Shown piece by piece: positions 31,645 to 42,047 of a stretch of 64,000 bases of DNA (position 1 is the first letter of the stretch; each line of letters begins with the position of its first letter). The DNA comes from Agroathelia rolfsii (taxonomy: Eukaryota > Basidiomycota > Agaricomycetes > Amylocorticiales > Amylocorticiaceae). The stretch is from assembly GCA_018343915.1 (NCBI GenBank), contig JABRWF010000003.1, positions 4,216,001 to 4,280,000 of the forward strand, written 5' to 3'. The position numbers and the translations under genes are program-made. The notes under the pieces are model-generated. The model was not told where the DNA came from. It was given only the letters and a program-made list of their open reading frames with translations, and ran no database searches.

Positions 31645-32866
31645 ATGAGCGTCCCAGAAGCCATCTCCGTCTCCCAGCTAACCTACTCTCATAAAACATC
31701 CATCGAGCCGTCACTTTCTGACATCAACCTCCATCTCCCGCCCGGCTCTCGTACCATCTTAGTTGGTGCCAATGGAGGTCAGTTATGATGGAACATTGCA
31801 TTGCATGATCCACCAGACTCTGACACATTGATCCAGCTGGTAAATCAACATTGCTCCAGATCTTGGCGGGCAAGCGTCTCGTCTCGACCCCCGGCGCCGT
31901 CATCGAGATCAAGGGATGCGATGTCTTCCGCAATTCACCTCCCGGCGTCACCTTCCTAGGGACAGAATGGTGATTCTTTTTTTCATTCACCACTACTTTT
32001 AGTAGTTTGTCACCAATACTGCTTCTTCCAGGGCGATGAACCCTGTTGTTCGTGGAGACATCGTCGTTTCCCACTTTCTAGATTCGGTCGGCGGTTACAG
32101 GTACAAAGAACGCCGGGATCAGCTGTTGGACATCTTGGACGTTGATCTGGACTGGCATATGCATGCCATTTCTGATGGAGAACGTCGCCGTGTCCAGTTG
32201 TGCATGGGTCTCATGGTTCCGTGGGATGTGTTGTTACTGGATGAAGTAAGTAATCGTCTGCTCGCAGATCCAGACCCTGCCAGTACGTTGACATTGGTGC
32301 CAAGGTCACCGTCGACTTGGATGTCATGGTCCGCGATGACTTATTAACATTCCTGAAAAAGGATAGCGAGACGAGAGGTTCTACTATTCTATGTGCGTCA
32401 TCAACTTCTGCGATACATTCTTGTATTCTCAATACACCATAACACTACCAGATGCAACACATATATTTGACGGTTTGAATAATTTCCCTACTCATGTTGC
32501 CCACATGCGTTTCGGTTCATTTGTCACTGAACCGACCCCATGGCCCTTGCCTGAGACCACGCTCTCTTCCGACGGGTCTGTTGCCAGAGTCAATGGCTCG
32601 AGCACCCTGTATGGTGTAGCGTTGCGATGGCTCAGAGAAGATCGGGAATACAGGAGGAAGCTCGAAGAGAATGGTAAGAAGATGCGAGGTGCTAAAAGGG
32701 ATCAGGTATAGCGCTATCCGTTAACTTACGTTTTGCTTCACCGTATTGACGACTCTGGCAGACCGTCCCCTCTGACTCCGAGACATTCTATCGCAAGTAA
32801 GCACTTCTGCGTTGGCCATTGGAATGCACTATCTGATCCCGTCACAGATATGATTACAGCCACTAG
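31645..32866 (+). CDS. caf16: CAF16-type soluble ABC ATPase
   Basis: About seven exons, roughly 290 residues. Walker A is created by splicing: LVGANGA joins [11 protein letters not shown]. The Q-loop region GVTFLGTEW joins [16 protein letters not shown]. The signature is [15 protein letters not shown], a variant of LSGGQ. Walker B is WDVLLLDE, joined to [14 protein letters not shown]. The C-terminal part [17 protein letters not shown] and [15 protein letters not shown] is typical of Caf16. These single nucleotide-binding-domain proteins lack membrane helices; yeast Caf16 associates with the CCR4-NOT regulatory complex. The stop is at 32866 after the tiny last exon (YDYSH). All catalytic motifs are intact. 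Confidence 0.88.
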
Positions 32867-33286
32867 ATGCCTATACGCTTTGATGGGCGCTCGGCATCCT
32901 CCTCAACGGAGGATCCGACGATGGCGCACTGCCTCAGACAGATGATGATAAGTTTTGCTTTCAGCATCCTCGCATGACTCAAGTGCTCAACGCGCTGTAT
33001 TACTAGATTCAAATTGTATTGATATCCTCAACGGACTCACACATTTATAGGTGACGATACACGTAATTACCGTCACAAATCATATTGCAGTGTTTTCTAG
33101 AACTTAAATTTACGTGCATTTTAGAGTATGAGTCTATGCTTGCTATCGCAGCATGTCATTGCAATAGAATCAGCTATTGAGACCAAAAAAGTAATGAGGT
33201 TGGTTTTAGTAAACGTTCGATTACCTAAGTCATAATTAGCGCTTCGGCTAAGATATCAACGTTTCTCTGATTCCAACTATCCCGCA
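32867..33286. other. Intergenic, no gene seen
   Basis: 420 bp between CAF16 and the zinc-knuckle gene. AT-rich in the middle; no coding feature or clear promoter motif is recognised. Confidence 0.45.
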
Positions 33287-35329
33287 ATGGCGGCGTCCAA
33301 AACACCAGACATTATTGATCTCACTGTCTCTGACCATGAAGTAATAGAACTCTCAGACAATTCTCTACCTAAACACTCCTCAAAGAAAAAGAAGAGGAGA
33401 AAGAAGAAGAAAAATAATCCATCAAACAACGCTACGGAGGCTGAAGATGGAGAAGTCTTGGAGTTTGACAGTCCGATACTGCTGGAGGACGAGTCTCCTG
33501 CGACCACAGACACTCAATCACGGGGAAATAGCGGTGGGGATAGACGAGACGTCTCCAAAAGGTCTTCGAGGAAACGAAAGAGCAAACGGTCTCCGTCTCC
33601 TATGAGCGATTCTGAATTCTTCGTGTTAGACGCGCAGCCTTCGCATGCACCAGACCCACAACCTACCCAGAAAAGCCAAGCCACAGCTGCAACCGCACCA
33701 GCAGAAGACAAAACGGCGCCCGCATCTGATCCACCACCCTCCTCCAATCCTACACACGGTCTTCTCCTACCAGCGCATGTTTCACTACAAGATGCGAACC
33801 AGGAATCTATCGCTCAGTTGGCAGCTGCAGTGCAGACGGCTATAGGGGATGGTGATGACGATGACGATGATTTCATCAAGTTCCTCGATGTGGACAGCTA
33901 TAAGGTATGCTCGAAATATGTCCCGTTTCAGTTTCACATTCCCCAAGAATGGAGTCCCTGAATATAGCTGGTAGGCAACAGGTGTGCCACGATACTTTGA
34001 GGAAGAGGCCAAGCCGGCGGTTATACTCTGCACAACCTGCGATGAAGAGGGTCATTCGTGGCGGGACTGCCCACACATGATTGTATGTGTCTATTTCTGT
34101 TCTAGTGTATAGCATTACTCAGAGCAGTAATCAATCGTATCTAACAGTGTCTCACATGTGGAGCGAGAGATGAACACTCAACACGATCATGTCCAGTCAG
34201 CAAGGTGTGCTTTGAGTGTGGTATGAAGGGTCATATGAGATGGGTGCGCATACATGATCAAATGTTCAAAACGGCACGCAAATGCTAACACCCTATCGCT
34301 CTTAAGGAATGTCCTAATCGCCACGACTCACAAAACTACTCGGACTGCAGAAGATGCGGGTCCGAGAAACATAAAACAAACGTAAGGTTGCCTTTTAGGC
34401 TGAACACTGTCGTCCATGGCTGACATACGCTAGATAGGCTTGTCCCACTATATGGCGAATCTATCAATACGTAACCGCCGACGAGAGAGATGAAATTCTC
34501 CGAGAACGTCAGTCGAGGAAGGACTTGCCGCTGGGCCAAGGCGGCGAAGGATATATTGCTACGGATATATGGTGCTACAATTGTGGCGGTAGTGGTCACT
34601 GGGGTGATGTGAGCTTTTATTTCGGAGTATTCATCCTAAGCATCAGCTATTTTCTCACCGGCATTTCACCAGGATTGCGACGAGGTGAAACCTTCATTCG
34701 ACACACCCGATGAGCCCTCCGCGTTTGGTCTGCAAAATGTCAGCACTGGCCCATTTGCCGATGCATCTGCCTCCTTGCCTAAGACGTCGAGGAGAAGGAA
34801 AGCCTCCCCCATAGCCAGCGCTCCCGGCAAAAAGTCCAAAGCTAAGGAAAAGGAGCGTATGGAACGCCAGGCACGTGCACAGGAAGAAGCCGACGATGTG
34901 GATGATTGGTTTGAGCGTGCAACAAAACGAAATCCCGGGTTACCCAAGCGTCCGACATCACAATCTACCTATCAAGGCTCCAAGAAGGCATCAACGGGTG
35001 GTAGCAACAGCAACAATAGCAGCAGGAGAGAGTCGGGGCCGTCCAAGAGCCGGTCGCGGCAGATGTCGCCACCCCCGTCGTCGCATTCGCGGGCTTCTTC
35101 ATCTTCTTCCCGTCACGGCTCGCGCTTGTCTTTGCAAGATCGTCTTTCTGACCCGCATGATGGTCGACGAGGTTCGGACGACAGATATTCGGATCGTTAC
35201 CGTGATGACCGCAGACGGGCAGACAGATATAGCGGTGACGGACGACAAGAGGAACGTAACAGGCGAAACTGGTCAAGCTTTCAGAGCCACTCTGGAGGAC
35301 CTCGATATCATGGAGGGTATTCACGATAG
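33287..35329 (+). CDS. AIR1/AIR2-like zinc-knuckle protein (TRAMP complex)
   Basis: Start MAASKTPDIIDLTVSDHEV with a SUMO-interaction-like IIDLTV motif. A Lys-rich patch (KKKKRRKKKK) and acidic/serine-rich linkers precede the zinc knuckles. Five CCHC knuckles are readable after splicing: CTTCDEEGHSWRDC, CLTCGARDEHSTRSC, CFECGMKGHMRWEC, CRRCGSEKHKTNAC and CYNCGGSGHWGDDC. This order is that of Air1/Air2, the RNA-binding subunits of TRAMP, which polyadenylates RNAs for exosome degradation. The long C-terminal tail is unlike yeast Air2: SR-rich and then repeated RYSD/RYRDDR units ending HGGYSR, more like a splicing-factor tail. Several short introns (for example after MKGHMRW) separate the knuckles. 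Confidence 0.83.
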
Positions 35330-36415
35330 TTTTTGTCTTTGTTACCTTTCGAGCGCATTTATTGGCATTGGCCGATGTTTATCGGTGTCGCTAGTACTAT
35401 GTATGACTGTATACATTGTATTTGCTGTCATGATTAACTTATTGGTCTCAAGGATTCCAGTTCTCATTTTTGTACACATACGTTGAGATGGCAAGTACAA
35501 AGAATAAAAGGCGCAGATATTCAAAATAACTACACAAACTTGTTATAATGACATAGAGTGATTTCAATCAGGCCTCTCCCCACTTCACTTTGAAAGAAGA
35601 AGGATCCTGTTCTCTACGTTCATCCTTATTTAGCTTTGCGTTTCTCTTGGGTTTTGATTTATATTACGCTATCTCTCCCTCTTAAGGTACTAGATGATGA
35701 TTAGTCGCAAGTGATGCTTCTAGGATATGCTGGCAAAGAAGCTACGACAAAGGCCCTAATAGAATTTTCATTCGCTCACAGAATATCTCCTGAGCAATAT
35801 GGGCGATTTGGAGGCTCCTGGCAGATGTTATTAAACAGTGGCTCGCGAGATGGTGCATCCCGGGCCCAGTCGCAAATGTATTTTTACTTGGTTCTATGGG
35901 CGTGTTTGGCCGGAATAATTGGTAAAATAGCTCTACCTTACCTTTAGCTATGGCTACTACTTATAGCTCAAACGTCATTAAAAATCGGTACGTGAGTATC
36001 AGTAAGGTCAATGGGCTTGAAACGGACATGGTAATTATATGGAGTCAGGAATGTTTTGCTTCTGAAGGTCGTTTAACTGCGTTGTCACCGAAAATAGTAT
36101 TGTGCCATATCAATGTTTCAGGCTGGGAGACTCTTGTTATCAAGCTTGTTATAGCATACCTACTACTCAACAAACTGGGGATTTCCGGAGAAAAGTGTAG
36201 CTTCTACCGTTCCTTAGACCAAACCCCCACTATGTTACTTGCATCGTATATAAAATATTTAAATAAATATTTACGCTGTGTGTTCCTCTAACTGGTGAAC
36301 ATGTCCATAAATAATCAAAACAATTCCTTATTCCTTAGCCGACTCAAATACATTTCAGGCTTCTTTATGAAGCCTAACTTGTCATTTGGTCATCCAGAAT
36401 CCGAATCTCGAGTCT
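35330..36415. other. Intergenic between convergent genes, no gene seen
   Basis: About 1.1 kb between two gene 3' ends. The first 200 bp are plausible 3' UTR. Two open frames on the + strand (35711-35947 and 35950-36291) were considered; they have no recognisable domain and no splice-linked continuation. They are possibly random or the remnant of a decayed element. Confidence 0.4.
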
Positions 36416-38436
36416 TCATAGGCTATATTGGCGAATTAGTTCGTCGAAATCCTTTCTAGCGGGTCCATCTGCACTCCATGCCTCGGCCAACAGTTTCTGA
36501 TGTTTTCGAGCATTGGTCGCCTTCCTGATCCCAATATCTGACTGTAGCTCATCCAGTACAGTGTTGACTTCCTCTTGGAACGCCTCTAATGTACCTGTGG
36601 GTGTCTTGCCGGATGCTAGAATTGGTTTCAAGCCCCAGGGCTCGGTACGAACTTCGACAAACTCGAAGGCGACGTCGAGCGAACGGACGAGGTGCGTGAT
36701 GTTGATAGGCTGATCGCCTTGGAATGGCCACCCAATCCTGCTCAAAAAACAGTTATTCGGTGTATCTTGAGGGTGAAGAAAATAATATGCATACATAGGA
36801 ACACCCTGTGTCAAGGCATCCATAGTGCCTCCAGCACCACCATGCGTAACGAACCAGCCCACGCACTGTGCATTCCGTATGTCTGGGCTCAAAAATGAAA
36901 TGTCATTGTATGCTAAATAAAAATACCTTGTGCGCCAGTATTGTCTGTTGAGGGGCCCATGAAATGAGCGATCCGTCGAGTGAATTCATGAAGCGAGTCT
37001 TGATGTCTTCAGGTAATTTTACATGTGGTGAAGCGAGTGAAATGATCTACATAGAATGAAATCAAATATTAGTGGATCGTAAAACAGAGGGAAACCACTT
37101 ACAAAAGGTATTTTTCTATCACCTAGAGTTCTCAAAAATAACCATAGGTGTTCCGGATTAGGTGGCCTGGATTATATCAGCTCAAAAGGGCAGTCCTGAC
37201 CACGTATTGTGTGCGTACCAGAACATCGAACCGAAACATATATAAATAACGCATTTCTCCCCCCGGCTCTTTAAGTTCGAGTCAAGGAAGGTTTGTACTT
37301 GGTCACCAACATCGGGCGGTGCGGCGGCCATCTCCTCATCTAATAGCTTCTTTGAAAAATCACTTGTCCCTGGTCGTAGTGGTATAGTTGGGCCAAAGTG
37401 AAATGCGGGCCGGTTGTTTTCTGCGAAATAATCGTTTATATTTGATAGCATTTCTTCTCCGTCATAGCCGGGCGTATTGCTAGTTACTATTCCGTCGGCC
37501 TCTTGCGTAAACCTGAGGAGAATGTTAGGTGGGAGCTATTTCATGCAACTTCTTGATGTAATCTAATAGAACATGTTATGGACGAACCTGACTGGATCTC
37601 GCCACAGCTCTATGGCAACCGCCGGATCCTTCGAATCCGTCGTCCTGATATAAGGCAGATATTGTGGATAGAATTCCCAGTCATACATAGCGGGTGCCCC
37701 ACGTATGTGCTGGATCTTGCCAGAAATGGACATCCGCCTGCCATGTTTGCGCTCCTCGTCTGTGAACTCTGGCATGACTAGCTCCGCCGTGCCGCCGTAC
37801 CGCTCAGGCAAGAAAAATTGAACAAACCCGCCAGAGAAGAGCATCATCCACATCAAGACTGGAATGGGATCTTCTTTGGTAGACGAACGTATGATTTTAA
37901 ACCATGTGTACTGCGTCAGCCCTAGTGCGATGAGTCGTGGGCGACCAACGGGCGGGTGCTCAACGTCCGTGGCGGAGCATTTGATGGGCAGTCCCTCTAG
38001 CATGCATTTCCAAATAGGCTCAAACATGGGCTCGGTGACATGTATCATGCCCAGCGGTTCAACAGTGTGCTCTCCCACAGCTATTATCCTGCACAATAAT
38101 GAACGAGTGCCTCAGTGTCTGATATTATACTAATGTCACTTACCGGACTTCACCCAACGGTAAATCTACATCGGCGAGGCATCTGGCAACCTCTTTTTGT
38201 GCTTTGGTAAATGTAGACGACCAATATGGGACGAGCAAGGTAATTGTGAGTGGTCTCTCGGCGGCGAGCTTTGCGGCTATCACGCAGATACCACGGAAAT
38301 GACCTTGTTATAAGAATGATTGCCTATGATCAGATCTCGGAAGCACCATAGTATAAGAGAAACGGAACCGACTCCACATAGCAATTGCGGACAGCACAAT
38401 GTGCGGACGTTCTGATGTTCCGTTTGGGGTCGTCAT
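36416..38436 (-). CDS. UDP-glycosyltransferase, GT1 family
   Basis: About 520 residues in several exons. The N-terminal start MTTPNGTSERPHIVLSAIAM is joined by a weakly matched donor (GTCGGT) to SHFRGICVIAAKLAAER, then LPLGEVR. The middle includes VGRPRLIALGLTQYTWFK and FIPE-like stretches. The acceptor lobe ends with NDYFAENNRPAFHFGPTIPL, then KCVIYICFGSMFW. The donor-binding region is VGWFVTHGGAGGTMDALTQG, followed by VPMYAYYFLHPQDTPNNCFL, which is the GT1 HGG...E/D-Q sugar-nucleotide motif (HxGxxGxxEA, here with D for E, then HPQDTPN). Such enzymes glucosylate sterols or secondary metabolites. Substrate is not deducible. The exon 1-2 junction is the least certain part. Confidence 0.75.
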
Positions 38437-38900
38437 GAGCCGTTTGAACAAATAAAATCTGTTCAGCAGAGGTGCTACTAGTAGTGTGGTGCACTGGCAG
38501 TAGTATCGAAATTCCGAGTCTATCGGCTCCAAGTTGTGGGGGTTGAATTACATGCATAGCTAATTACTCACTTTTATATATCCATCATTGTGTGCCTGAG
38601 AGATACTACGACTCGGAGGGTCCCCATATCGCCAGCCTCAGAGCAGCGTGTAGCCGTGGTGATGCTATGCGTTGAATATACGTATAACTTGGAAGGTACC
38701 CACAATACGCCGGAGGCAAATTTCGACGCTCCTCAAGCTCGCTCACATCACAGTCACTGGCACAATCCTGCCAGTGTTCACAGCAGCTAGCCTTACTACT
38801 ACTACTACTACCACTAGCACGTTTTACAATCTCGGCACCTTCAACGCTATCCTCAGCTTACGAATCAAAACCTTGGCACAAATATCGACTTCGCACGCTA
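38437..38900. promoter_or_regulatory. Divergent promoter region between glycosyltransferase and TCERG1-like gene
   Basis: 464 bp between the start codons. It contains a short (CTA)n-type tract at 38798-38813. I see no strong TATA box. Confidence 0.35.
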
Positions 38901-41591
38901 ATGTCAACTGGATTCGTAGCACCTCCACTCCCTCCAGGATGGACCGAGCACATTGGTTCGCGCTCTGCTTTAATAGCAGTAACGCATACATCTTACTCAT
39001 TAGCAATATGTATACACCACAGGCCCCGGAGGACAGGCATACTACTACAACTCTATGACGCAGGAATCGACCTACGTGCGTCCTCTACCTGCATTTCCCA
39101 TCACAGCCTATGCTCCTCCAGCTCCTGCACCTGAGAAGAAAAAGAAAGAAAAACCGATGACGAAGACGCCCATTCCTGGCACCGAATGGCTTCGTGTGCG
39201 CACAACAGAGGGGAATGTTTTCTATACGCACAAGGGGAGGAAGGAAAGTGTTTGGGTTGTTCCGGAAGAGATCAAGGAGGCGGTCCAGACACTAGAAGAG
39301 GAGGAGAAGGCACGGGAAGAAAATGCAAAGCAGCAGAAAGAGGACGCAGAGGAGAAGGATATACAGATGGATGAGGAAATGGAGAGGATCAAGAAGGAGG
39401 TTCAGAGGGACTTGGAGAAGGCAAAGAGAAAGGCGGAAGAGGAACCTGTGCCATTGGTCGAGATGGTGGCGACGAAGAAAACAAAACTAGAGGATGCGGC
39501 GGAGGAAGAAGGTGCCGATGAGGATGAAGATCAAGACGAAGAAAGCGAGGATAGTGAAGAAGAAGAATGGCAGAAGGAGGCGGCAGCACAGCTGGCACAA
39601 GAGGCAGAAGAGGAGAGAAGGAGAATCGAGGAAGAGAAGGCTCAAGCGGAAAAAGAGAAAGAAGAGGCCAAGCTCAAGGAAAAGGAATCTCGCCTCAACA
39701 TGCCTGAACGCGTGGATTTGTCAATAGACGAAGCTAAAGCGCTTTTCAAGGTATTCCCTACGCGTTGTTATTGGATCATGATCAATACTAATCGACAACC
39801 AACTAGACTCTACTACGCGAAAAAGACGTCAATCCACTTCATCCTTGGGACACTTCTTTACCACTATTTATCTCAGATCCTCGCTATGTTTTGCTTCCAT
39901 CTGTTAGTGCACGTAAGGAAGCCTTCGACGAGTACTGCCGCGAACGGGTTCGTGAACGTCGTCAAAACACCGTCAAGGCGGACAAGGCAGCCGCCGAGAA
40001 CCCCAAAGACATTTTTGAGCGCCTTCTCAAGGAAGAAGTCAAGAGCACACGTACGAGCTGGACGGACTTCCGTCGCACTTGGAAGAAGGATCGACGTTTC
40101 TATGGATGGGGAAAAGATGACAGGGAAAGAGAGAAAAGATTTAGAGCCTACCTAAAGGAACTAGGAGAAGGTATGCCGTCGTTTTCTTTGAAAATTCTTT
40201 CGGTTGCCAAACTGTCTGTAGAAAAACGTTTGATTGCTCAGAAGAACGAAGCAAATTTCTTTGCTCTGTTAAAAGGCAGTGGCCTTATCAAGGCAGATTC
40301 TGTATGGAAAGATGTACGTGGGTGTCTTATGTCAGAGCTTTGTGTCTTGGCTTGCTGAACATCCGATGCAGGTTAAACGGAAGCTTTCCAGCGATCCTCG
40401 TTACGATGCTGTTGGCTCCTCATCTCTCCGAGAAGAATTATTCAACACTTACATCAAAGCATTGAAAACCTCAACAGTGGAGGATCTTACGAAATCACAT
40501 GATCCGTCACCATCTACGTCTAAAGCTTTAGATGAGGGCCAAAAGGAAAAGGACGAAGCCACATTACGAAAGGAACGCAAGGAACGGGCTGTAAAGGAAA
40601 GAGAAGAAAAAGTTCGGCAGGAGCGCGATAGGTTAGAAGCAGCGATAGATAAGAGCAAAACAGGATTGAATAGAGAGGAAGACGAACAAGCGTTTAGGTG
40701 CGCCACCTACATGGTTCTGAAAGATGTGTACTCGGCGCTCAAAATTGGTTCTTTTTATTTTCATACAGGACAATGCTAACTGACGCTGTGAGAGACCCAA
40801 AGGTATGATGATCACTCTGTGCAATCCAGATGCTGACAAATTGAAATCATAGGCAACGTGGGATGGAATGCTGTCACAACTGAAAACTGATCCCCGCTTT
40901 ACTCGCTGCTCTCTGCCAATAAACCAACAAATACATCTATTCAATAGCCATGTCGGCCAATTGCGTGCCAAGCAGTTAACAGCACTCCGTAATCTCTTCC
41001 AAGTACATGCACCCGGCTTGGACGTGGAATTCTCACAACTTCCTCTTACCTCTATCATGTCTTCTCCTCCTGTCATCCGATTAGGCTTCAATGAAAGGGA
41101 GACATCAAGGGAGTTCGATGTATGGCAAAGGGAGAGGACAAATGAATCTCGTGTTGCGTTCGATGAGATGATGAAGGAAAATTCGTTTGTTGAGTTTTGG
41201 GGACGGCTGGGCAAGTTGGGAGGTGAAGGAGTTGACGGAGGACTTAAAATCGAAAATGATGATATCGAAGACGAAGGCGTCGATGAAACCAAAGTGGACA
41301 TGAAATCCTTGGCGAAGAATATTGACGTGACTGAAATCATAAAGGTGCTCAAGGTGAATAACCCCATTTGTTTCCCTTGAGATGTCCCGTTTGACTCATA
41401 CTGATGTATGATTTTAGAACGACAAACGCTACACTATGTTTGACCATGCTCCTGAGCAAAGGGATAAATGGATTAGAGTGAGTGAGACCCATCAGATATA
41501 GGCCCAGCAGTAAATTTATACTTTGTTCATCACGCAGGATTATCTATCGCAACTCTCTGCGCCTAGTTTATCTGTTCACACGGCATCGTGA
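38901..41591 (+). CDS. TCERG1/Dre4-like WW and FF domain protein
   Basis: Start MSTGFVAPPLPPGWTEHI is spliced to GPGGQAYYYNSMTQESTYV, which completes a WW domain (second Trp replaced by Tyr). A second WW-like module is WLRVRTTEGNVFYTHKGRKE with SVWVVP. A long charged coiled-coil/acidic block follows (EEEEKAREENAKQQ, EDEDQDEESEDSEEEEWQKE). The C-terminal half has several FF domains, e.g. MPERVDLSIDEAKALF, then ARKEAFDEYCRERVRERRQN, and TSWTDFRRTWKKDRRFYGW. The last exon reads DYLSQLSAPSLSVHTAS. These proteins bind proline-rich splicing factors and the phosphorylated RNA polymerase II C-terminal domain, linking transcription and splicing. The fission-yeast counterpart is Dre4. Prp40 is a less likely alternative because the WW pair lies far from the FF repeats. 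Confidence 0.78.
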
Positions 41592-41903
41592 AAATTGTGT
41601 GGTTGTAGTCTACAAAATGAACATTATGATTCAGACTACCCCGTGGCTGCCACGTGTATCTAACTCTTTGCAAGATCACCGCAGCCGCCGGTTCGATCCA
41701 GCGGAAGTATGTGCCTACATGCCACGTTTTCGTTTATCCCTGCTTTATCATGTATTGTAGTTGTTGATTCCAATTCCAGGATATTTTCCGGTTATACTAG
41801 TCTATAGCATAAGCTACCAGGGTCTGATGGTATCCCTTTCGCTATAAACATTAAATACCAAGAACGTTTATGAGCCGTGTGATTCGCCATCATGTGACCA
41901 TGA

Positions 41904-41924
41904 CACGTCATTGCGCGACGTGAC
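41904..41924 (+). promoter_or_regulatory. Inverted ACGT-core motifs, UPRE-like
   Basis: CACGTCA at 41904-41910 and GACGTGAC at 41917-41924 form an inverted pair separated by six bases. ACGT-core sites are bound by bZIP factors; Hac1/XBP1-type unfolded-protein-response factors favour GACGTG. The site lies 125-145 bp before the GRP94 start codon. Confidence 0.5.
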
Positions 41925-41954
41925 GGGCACGGAAGTATTGATACATTGACGCAG

Positions 41955-41960
41955 TATAAA
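41955..41960 (+). promoter_or_regulatory. TATA box of GRP94
   Basis: TATAAA in GCAGTATAAAGTGC, 88-93 bp before the ATG at 42048. Confidence 0.55.
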
Positions 41961-42047
41961 GTGCTGCTGCTGCTACTGCAGTACAGGGTGCCCTGCCTCA
42001 ATCGCAACTGCTCTTCGTCTCAAGAGCACATATATTGAAATCCTACC

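Larger units (their letters stand above)
41592..42047. other. Intergenic: GRP94 promoter
   Basis: About 450 bp. It holds ACGT-core elements at 41904-41924 and a TATA box at 41955-41960, both listed separately. A GGTTCGATCC sequence at 41691 resembles a tRNA B box but no tRNA fold is possible. Confidence 0.55.

Noticed and set aside
35711..36291. Two adjacent open frames downstream of the AIR-like gene
   Set aside because: No resemblance to a family; they lie between two 3' ends in AT-rich sequence. I could not support a transposon relic.
41680..41705. GGTTCGATCC, a perfect tRNA B-box-like string
   Set aside because: The bases on either side do not form a T stem (GCCGG against CAGCG), no A box or acceptor stem is found upstream, and it lies just after the TCERG1-like gene.
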